In this document: positions 58,160 through 63,682 of the stretch, piece by piece | Position numbering within the stretch: the stretch's first letter is position 1 | Layout: every line of letters begins with the position of its first letter | Assembly: GCA_031291845.1 (NCBI GenBank) | Contig: JARLIH010000398.1 | Coordinates: 1 to 63,682, forward strand | Source: Isosphaeraceae bacterium | Lineage (GTDB): Bacteria; Planctomycetota; Planctomycetia; Isosphaerales; Isosphaeraceae | Direction: 5' to 3' | Length of the DNA stretch: 63,682 nt | Notes under the pieces: model-generated | What the model saw: only the letters and a program-made list of their open reading frames with translations | Told to the model about the DNA's origin: nothing | The model's database searches: none | Translations under genes and position numbers: made by a program

Positions 58160-59878
58160 CTAAGGAGACAGGGCCGGCGCGCCCACCCGTGTTTTGTACA
58201 AGTTGACAAATCCTTCCTCACCATTATCGTATGTGTAGCGGAACTTCGTCGCGAAATCGAGGTAGACGGGGCACTCGTGCTCGTCCGCGAGGAATCTAAG
58301 GTTCGGATACCATTGTTTCGTGAAGAAGGCGTCGGCGACCACGTAGTCAATCCGGTTGGCCCGAAGGTACTCGTTCAAGTTGGAACGGTTGAGCCTCGTG
58401 CTATTGTCGCCGAAGTAGTCGCCGCCGGCGTAGTAAGCGATGCGCGGAGAGGCACACATGACGCGAGGCTGCTGCCCACGGCTGTCGTCTTTGATCCAGT
58501 TCCCCAGTGCAAGATCCTTGCGCTCGTCGGCATGGATCGGGAAATGGCCGAGGCGGATCGGCAGGGACAGCTGCTGGAGGTTCGTGAGAAACGCCACGGC
58601 GACCACGGCCGCGGCGGCCGCCCCGTAGCGGCGGGCATTCCAGCGCGGGCGCACGCTGCTGAGGAAACGGGAGCGTGCGAACCACTGCGCGACGGTGTCG
58701 ACGCCGTTCGCACTCCACAGGATCCCGAGAGCAACGAATGCGAGGTAATAGCGGTTGAGCAGCCCCGTGATCCCGTAGAACGTCAGCCAAGGGAACAGGA
58801 AGACGGTCAGCAAGAACAATTCGCGCGCACTCCGGCGCGGTCCCCAAGGCCGGCCGAAGAACGAGACGGCAATGAGGGCCACAGACAACGGCGGAAAGGC
58901 CCAATTGCCGTGCCGCCGCACGATGTACTCAACATTGTGTAAGATCCTGTGGAGGCAGGCCAATGGGTATTTGCGTACATACTCGAAAGTGCCTTCTTCG
59001 TGGAACTCATATGTCTCAGTCGGCGCGTCGATGACTGCGAAGACGGTTCGTACCGAGCGGCCTGTAATCGTGAAGTGGCCCAGCGACTCATGGAGGAAAT
59101 TCAGGTAAGGCGAGATCGTCAAGCCAAACGTCGCGACCGCCAACGCAAGGCTGACAATAGCTCGGCCGCCGGTTCTTATGTCGCGGCGCATCAACATCAG
59201 TGCACGGATCAGCAGGAGCGAACCGAGGAGACCGAGGTAGAGCGTTCCCTCCGTCCTGGTCAGGGCCGCAAGTCCCAGACATCCTCCAAATGCAAGGTGG
59301 TCCGAATAACGAGGAACGGGAGTTTCGAAGATTCTGAGTGCGAAGTACAGGCCGAAGAGCCAGAACATCGTGTACGGCATCTCGGTGATGATCTGACTCG
59401 AAGCCTCAACGAGCCGGTAATTGAACACGAAAAGCGCTGCCGCGAGGAACGCGACTCGCCCTGAATAAATCCTTCGGGCAAGCAGAAACAACGGGATGAG
59501 CACAAGGCTGCCGAAGAGGGCCGATACGATCAGCGCAGCGCACTCAAAGTTCGGCACCAGTCGCGACGCGAGGCTGATCAGGACGGGATAGAGAGGCTGG
59601 AACCACGTGTGGGGCGGCCCTCCGGAATGTTCACGGAATCCGATCCCCGCCGACAGGTTCCTGGCGAGCACGAGGTAAGGTGCACTGTCCCAGTCGACCA
59701 GGATCGTGCGGAAACGCGTGAATGTCAGTCTTAACGCAAATGCCAACGCCAGGGCCGCCGACAGGACCACGGTCTCGCGCCGTCGCCACCGAGGCGCCGT
59801 CGTCGGGAGGTCCTTTCCCGGAATGGCTTGCGTGCGGGTTAGCACCCAAGGCTGAGTCGGCGCCGGCAGGGTCTTCAT
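58160..59878 (-). CDS. GT39-like membrane glycosyltransferase
   Basis: A 572-residue polytopic protein. VDWDSAPYLVLARNLS (about 61-76) gives the acidic first-loop residues of PMT/ArnT-like GT-C transferases. Hydrophobic segments fill residues 37-440, and a soluble C-terminal domain of about 130 residues ends it. It is distantly similar in layout to the protein at 29970. It follows the ABC-2 permease by 14 bases, consistent with a polysaccharide or lipid-sugar export operon. Donor is presumably a polyprenyl-linked sugar. Confidence 0.8.
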   Translation of the reverse strand: MKTLPAPTQPWVLTRTQAIPGKDLPTTAPRWRRRETVVLSAALALAFALRLTFTRFRTILVDWDSAPYLVLARNLSAGIGFREHSGGPPHTWFQPLYPVLISLASRLVPNFECAALIVSALFGSLVLIPLFLLARRIYSGRVAFLAAALFVFNYRLVEASSQIITEMPYTMFWLFGLYFALRIFETPVPRYSDHLAFGGCLGLAALTRTEGTLYLGLLGSLLLIRALMLMRRDIRTGGRAIVSLALAVATFGLTISPYLNFLHESLGHFTITGRSVRTVFAVIDAPTETYEFHEEGTFEYVRKYPLACLHRILHNVEYIVRRHGNWAFPPLSVALIAVSFFGRPWGPRRSARELFLLTVFLFPWLTFYGITGLLNRYYLAFVALGILWSANGVDTVAQWFARSRFLSSVRPRWNARRYGAAAAAVVAVAFLTNLQQLSLPIRLGHFPIHADERKDLALGNWIKDDSRGQQPRVMCASPRIAYYAGGDYFGDNSTRLNRSNLNEYLRANRIDYVVADAFFTKQWYPNLRFLADEHECPVYLDFATKFRYTYDNGEEGFVNLYKTRVGAPALSP

Positions 59879-59892
59879 GCGAAAGCTCCTTA

Positions 59893-60702
59893 TCAGTGAT
59901 CGAGCAGCGTGCCGTCGCGGCGGCCCTTCTCCACGGCCTTGCCGAAGCAGTAAACGCCAATAGGTATCAGCACCACTGCCGTTGCTCCCAACGACGTCAG
60001 CTCACGTCCAAGTCGCGAGACGCTGTAGCCCTGAAGCACCGCCAGGCGCATCGCGTTCAGCGCATGCGTCATCGGGCTGCAAGCGGCCAAGGGGCGCACC
60101 CACTGGGGAAGGAGACTTACCGGGAAATAGGCGCCGCTCAGGAGCGATAATGTCGAACCCATCACCCACTCGATCGGGTCCGACTTTTTCAAGACGACGA
60201 TCAAGGCCGCAGAGAGGATGCCCAGGCCACTGAACGCCGCGACGGCGAGGCCAAGAGTCGCAACGGCCGAGACGTAGTTGCAGCGGCGGAAATCGACGTC
60301 CAGGACGAGGCCCCCAACCACGAAGATCAACACAATGTGCAGCGTTTTGGAGCAGAAGCTGTAGAGCGGCGAGAGCAGGATAACCGTCTGCGGACTCGTG
60401 CGAGTGCTCAGGACCGCCTCAAGGCATCCCACGGCTTGAGTTCTCCGCACGATGCCTCCAAAGGAGTGCACGGCGTGCATGAAGTAGGTGCTCAAGGCGA
60501 CGCCGACAACGACGAACGGGAAGTAGCCCCCGTCGTCGGCAAACCGGGACGACAAGGGCGATCGCGCCACGAGCTGGCTCACGTAGTAGAACGAGAACAA
60601 CGGGAACAGCGAACGCAGGCTCTCGAAGGCAAATGCCGCCTTGTAGCTCGACTCCACGACGAAGTCACGCTCGATGAACGCGCGCGCCTTGCTGAGGAGC
60701 AT
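59893..60702 (-). CDS. ABC-2-type exporter permease
   Basis: A 269-residue membrane protein with six predicted segments. The C-terminal SLLSGAYFPVSLLPQWVRPLAACSPMTHALNAMR region is the ABC-2 family signature. It pairs with the ATPase gene 60702-61544. The ATG overlaps the ATPase stop (TGATG), so subunits are coupled. Neighbouring glycosyltransferases suggest export of a glycan or glycolipid. It acts in the cytoplasmic membrane. Confidence 0.85.
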   Translation of the reverse strand: MLLSKARAFIERDFVVESSYKAAFAFESLRSLFPLFSFYYVSQLVARSPLSSRFADDGGYFPFVVVGVALSTYFMHAVHSFGGIVRRTQAVGCLEAVLSTRTSPQTVILLSPLYSFCSKTLHIVLIFVVGGLVLDVDFRRCNYVSAVATLGLAVAAFSGLGILSAALIVVLKKSDPIEWVMGSTLSLLSGAYFPVSLLPQWVRPLAACSPMTHALNAMRLAVLQGYSVSRLGRELTSLGATAVVLIPIGVYCFGKAVEKGRRDGTLLDH

Positions 60703-61544
60703 CACGGAATCCTCCGCCGTGGACGTTGCGGACCACGTTCCAACGTATTGTCCCCGACACCCGCGATTGCCGGCGCCAGCGGTACACGGGCGCTGTTGAC
60801 CCACTCCCGCAGACTGCCGACCTCCGACAGAATCTGAGCGACGGGCGCGATGGCGGTGAGTCGAGCGCAGGTCAGCACGCAGACGAGGTTGCACCGTTCC
60901 GCGGCCTCGTCCGGATCGTGGGTCGACAGGACCACGGTCCTGTCGGCCGTTGCGAGGACAGCCTCGGAGAGAAGTTCATGGACCTCGCGCGTGCCCCGCT
61001 CGTCGAGTGAGCGCGTTGGCTCATCGAGAATCAGGACACCAGGGTCGGCGAGCAGGCCGCGGGCGACCGCGAGGCGTTGACGCATGCCGGACGAGTAGCC
61101 CGACACCCGCGTCTCACCGTATTGCGCGAGTCCGACTCGTTCAAGGATGTCGTCGACACGCTGGTCGAGCGCCGCTCCGGCGAGGTCGTCGAGAGCGCCG
61201 AAGAACCGAAGGTTCTGTCGCCCCGTCAGCCGCCAGTAGAAGCTCCGCTCTTCGTTCAGCACGTAACCGACCAGCCGGCGCACCTGTGCGTTTTGCCTCA
61301 CGGTATCGTAGCCGCCCACTCGCACAGCACCGCAGGTAGGATAGAGCAAGCCGCCGAGCAAGCGAAGCAGGGTGGTTTTCCCGGCCCCGTTCGCCCCTAA
61401 CACCCCAAGGCACGTGCCCGCCGGAACGGTCAGGCTAACCCCGGCGAGGGCAGTCCGGCCGTTCCTGTGGAAGGGGCGCAGAACGCAGTCGCGGTACCGC
61501 CTTGGGGCGGGGTAGATCATCGTCGCGTCACGAACGTCGATCAC
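60702..61544 (-). CDS. ABC-2 exporter ATP-binding subunit
   Basis: A 280-residue ATPase. Walker A GANGAGKTT (about 50-58), the signature YSSGMRQRL (about 149-157), Walker B VLILDEPT and H-loop STHDPDEA are present. The YSSGM-QR form fits ABC-2 exporters. It has an N-terminal RPFHRNGRTALAGVSL segment and a C-terminal extension of about 30 Arg/Pro-rich residues. It overlaps the upstream glycosyltransferase by four bases and the permease start by one, so the operon is tightly coupled. Confidence 0.92.
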   Translation of the reverse strand: MIDVRDATMIYPAPRRYRDCVLRPFHRNGRTALAGVSLTVPAGTCLGVLGANGAGKTTLLRLLGGLLYPTCGAVRVGGYDTVRQNAQVRRLVGYVLNEERSFYWRLTGRQNLRFFGALDDLAGAALDQRVDDILERVGLAQYGETRVSGYSSGMRQRLAVARGLLADPGVLILDEPTRSLDERGTREVHELLSEAVLATADRTVVLSTHDPDEAAERCNLVCVLTCARLTAIAPVAQILSEVGSLREWVNSARVPLAPAIAGVGDNTLERGPQRPRRRIP

Positions 61545-62743
61545 GCGTCGTTCCTGATCAAGGTTCTCACGGACTGCGCCGTTCCTTGGCGTCCCAATCC
61601 CTCGTAGATCGATTCCAGCCGGGCGATCATCGTCTCGAGCTGGTAACAGGTCTTGACATGCTGTCGCGCCTGACTCGCCAATCGCCGCGCTGCGCGGCCG
61701 TCGCTCAGGAGCTGTGCGATCCCCCGGGCCAGCGCAGCCGGGTCGTTCGGCGGCACGAGCATTCCGAGCGTGCCGCCTTCCAGCAACTCCCCGACGCCTC
61801 CGACGCAGCTCGCAACGACCGGTGTGCCGATGGCCATCGCTTCCAGCAGCGTGTACGGAAACGCTTCCCAGAGCGAGGGATGAGCGAGCACGTCAAAGAG
61901 CGCGTAGCACGCGCCGACGTTCCGCGTTTGCGGCAGGATGCGGAAGCGGTCAGCCAGCCCCAGTCGTTCGATGCGGCGCGCGATTTCGCTCTTGAGCGGG
62001 CCATCGCCGACCAGCACGAAACGAAGGTCCGGAAATTGACGCCCGAGACTTGGAGCCGCCTCGACCAGAAGGCGATGTCCCTTCTGGGTGTCGAAGCGGC
62101 CGACCATTCCCACGACACGGTGACCCGGCGCGATCTCAAGCCGATCGCGTAACGCTTGCCCGGCGGACTGAAAGTCCTGCCATGCCTTGAACTCCACTCC
62201 GTTGGTCACAAGCTCGACCCGTTCGGGCGCGAACAACCGCGACGACACGGCCACCACGCGCTCATTGTGACAGACCGCGACCAGGCGATCGGTGCAGCGG
62301 GCCGCAAGCATTTCGATCACCCAATAGGCCCACCGGGCCGCTGCGCCAACCTTCATTTCGAAGGGAAAACCATGCGGCGTGTGCACCGTGTGCACTCCGG
62401 CTAACTTGCCGGCGACGCGTCCAAGAATGCCCGCCTTGCTGCTGTGCGTGTGCACGATGTCAACGCGCGCCCGACGGATCAGCCGGGTTAGCTCGCCGAG
62501 TGCCTGCGCGTCGCCGAGCGGACTGATACGCCGCCGCATGGCCACCGAGACGATGTCGACCCCGTAATGCGAGAGAGCCATAAGGTCCTGGCTGGCCTGA
62601 GGATCGCGCAGCGTGGCCACCGCCAGAAAGTTGCGGAACCGCTTGCGGTCGAGGTGACTCAGCACGTCGATCACGTGCCGCGCCGTGCCGCCGGTCGATG
62701 CCTCCAGAACGTGGAGTACGTTAAGCGGACGTGGGGTGTACAT
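61541..62743 (-). CDS. GT4 glycosyltransferase
   Basis: A 400-residue GT-B enzyme. LHVLEASTGGTARHV has the N-terminal Gly-Gly loop, VDIVHTHSSKAG the middle strand, and EAFPYTLLEAMAIGTPVVASCVGGVGELL the donor-site Glu region (EX7E). It builds a surface glycan with the neighbouring transferase. ATG 62743 (MYTPRPLN) overlaps the upstream gene end by 23 bases; the frame stays open 24 codons further. It is followed by the ABC genes, linking synthesis to export. Confidence 0.92.
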   Translation of the reverse strand: MYTPRPLNVLHVLEASTGGTARHVIDVLSHLDRKRFRNFLAVATLRDPQASQDLMALSHYGVDIVSVAMRRRISPLGDAQALGELTRLIRRARVDIVHTHSSKAGILGRVAGKLAGVHTVHTPHGFPFEMKVGAAARWAYWVIEMLAARCTDRLVAVCHNERVVAVSSRLFAPERVELVTNGVEFKAWQDFQSAGQALRDRLEIAPGHRVVGMVGRFDTQKGHRLLVEAAPSLGRQFPDLRFVLVGDGPLKSEIARRIERLGLADRFRILPQTRNVGACYALFDVLAHPSLWEAFPYTLLEAMAIGTPVVASCVGGVGELLEGGTLGMLVPPNDPAALARGIAQLLSDGRAARRLASQARQHVKTCYQLETMIARLESIYEGLGRQGTAQSVRTLIRNDA

Positions 62744-63671
62744 CGCCTTCGAAGTACTCGCAAAGGGTTCGGACGGTGCGTCGAGAGTCAAAGTCGGACC
62801 GGACGAGCGCCGCACCGGCTAGCCCAAGCCGCCTGGCGTCGTCGCGATTCGTGAGGATATGCCGGATGGCGTCGGCCAGCGCCGCGGGATCGTCAGGTGG
62901 AACGAGGAACCCGTTCCGGCCGTCGACGACCACTTCGGGGATTCCCCCGACAGCGGTCGCGACGACCGGACGCGCGCTGCCGAGGGCTTCGAGGATGACG
63001 TTGGGCAAGCCGTCGCGATCACCGCTACCAAGCTGCCGCGATGGCACGACGACCACGGCGGCCTGCGCGTAGAAACGCATCAGGCTCGCCTGGCTCCGGC
63101 TTCCCACGAGCGCGACTTGGCCTTCGAGCGCGTGACGAGCGATCGCGCCCTCGAGCGCACCCCGCTCGGGGCCGTCCCCCACAATCACGACAGAGATCAG
63201 GTCGCCCGCGTCGCGGAGGATTCGCGCGGCCTCCACTAACAGGTCGAACCCCTTTTTGCGCTCGAGTCTCCCGACGGCGAGGACCACTTCGCCAGGACAG
63301 CTTTCCGGCGGCAACTGCGTCGCGTCGATTCCATGATACATCAACGCAAACCGCGCAGTTATCTCTGGTAGGAGCCGCGTCAAATGTTCTTGAGCCACGC
63401 GCGTACAAGCGAAGATCCGCTCGCTTCCGGCAATCCTGCGGCGCAACGCGGTGGGGGCTTGCGCGAAGACGTCCCAGGCGTGGACCGACACCGACCATGG
63501 GACTCCCTGAAGCAAGGCGAACATGCGGGCCACGTCTGCGGGCCGGTGTGCGAAATGCGCGTGCACGCGCGCGACTTCCCCCTGGCGGCTATGGGCGAAC
63601 GCGGCAGCGGCGATCAACGCGCGGATCAGCCACACCCCATCTCTGGGCGAGCCGCCAATCACCGCCAGCAA
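62721..63671 (-). CDS. GT4 glycosyltransferase, N-terminus cut by window end
   Basis: At least 316 residues of a GT-B enzyme. HAHFAHRPADVA, a colanic-acid-transferase-like acceptor segment, AVGRLERKKGFDLLVEAARI and DGLPNVILEALGSARPVVAT (EX7E-type donor site) are present. The reported start lies 11 bases from the window edge, and the first segment is already mid-domain, so perhaps 60-90 residues are missing. It overlaps the next gene and is the first visible member of the - strand envelope operon. Confidence 0.88.
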   Translation of the reverse strand: MLAVIGGSPRDGVWLIRALIAAAAFAHSRQGEVARVHAHFAHRPADVARMFALLQGVPWSVSVHAWDVFAQAPTALRRRIAGSERIFACTRVAQEHLTRLLPEITARFALMYHGIDATQLPPESCPGEVVLAVGRLERKKGFDLLVEAARILRDAGDLISVVIVGDGPERGALEGAIARHALEGQVALVGSRSQASLMRFYAQAAVVVVPSRQLGSGDRDGLPNVILEALGSARPVVATAVGGIPEVVVDGRNGFLVPPDDPAALADAIRHILTNRDDARRLGLAGAALVRSDFDSRRTVRTLCEYFEGDVHPTSA

Positions 63672-63682
63672 CGCCGGCAGCA

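Noticed and set aside
56989..58942. Long + strand frames (57-59 kb)
   Set aside because: Antisense to the toroid and GT39-like genes on the - strand; no family features.
1..63682. tRNA, rRNA, CRISPR or prophage genes
   Set aside because: No cloverleaf-like sequence, rRNA core, regularly spaced repeats or phage structural genes were recognised by eye; a tRNAscan or CRISPR search was not possible.

Overview
The window is high-GC bacterial DNA and most probably comes from a planctomycete. The main evidence is a DUF1559 pseudopilin-like protein (28597-29610: N-terminal type-IV-pilin methylation motif, C-terminal H-X9-DG motif) and two neighbouring DUF1583-type proteins, both families being largely planctomycete. 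I recognised no rRNA, tRNA, CRISPR array, intact IS element or prophage.

Region 1 (1-21.8 kb) looks like a phosphinothricin/bialaphos-type phosphinate peptide cluster in an unexpected host. The left + strand block has a Bah-like esterase, a type II thioesterase with Cys as nucleophile, and a two-subunit aconitase-type isomerase. A divergent - strand block encodes three NRPS proteins (C-A-T-TE, a lone carrier, and C-A-T). The right + strand block runs: phosphinomethylmalate synthase-like enzyme, PhpE-like dehydrogenase, aldehyde dehydrogenase, PhpF-like cytidylyltransferase, PhpH-like mutase, PhpG-like enolase (carboxyphosphonoenolpyruvate, CPEP, synthase), CPEP mutase, and a HEPD/MPnS-family iron oxygenase. 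Together these cover hydroxyethylphosphonate to phosphonoformate, CMP-phosphonoformate, CPEP, phosphinopyruvate and phosphinomethylmalate, followed by peptide assembly. PEP mutase, phosphonopyruvate decarboxylase, N-acetyltransferase and the P-methyltransferase are not in the window; they may lie to the left or be absent.

Region 2 (21.8-33.2 kb) is mixed: an aldo/keto reductase, glycosyltransferases, a DUF1583 protein, a secreted heparinase II/III-DUF1583 fusion, the DUF1559 protein, a GT39-like membrane protein, and a 28-bp inverted repeat. A stretch of about 730 bp without a recognisable gene follows.

Region 3 (33.9-49.4 kb) is a second, unfamiliar biosynthetic cluster on the + strand: molybdopterin oxidoreductase, RaSEA/Elp3-like radical SAM protein, 2-deoxy-scyllo-inosose-synthase-like cyclase, ANL ligase, TrpB2-like PLP enzyme, FabZ-like dehydratase, a ketosynthase with a Cys-less partner, acyl carrier protein, glycosyltransferase, SPASM-type radical SAM protein, BtrH-like acyltransferase and ATP-grasp ligase. 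Pairing a butirosin-like toolkit (BtrC, BtrH, BtrI, BtrJ types) with type II fatty-acid/polyketide enzymes suggests an acylated cyclitol-type product, which is inference. A serine hydrolase and a ProC-like protein follow.

Region 4 (52.4-63.7 kb) has a receiver-less sigma-54 activator divergent from a degenerate receiver-only protein, a membrane protein, the eroded pseudogene of an FAD oxidoreductase, and a - strand envelope operon: toroid-cyclase-like protein, GT39-like transferase, ABC-2 exporter, and two GT4 glycosyltransferases, the last cut by the window end.
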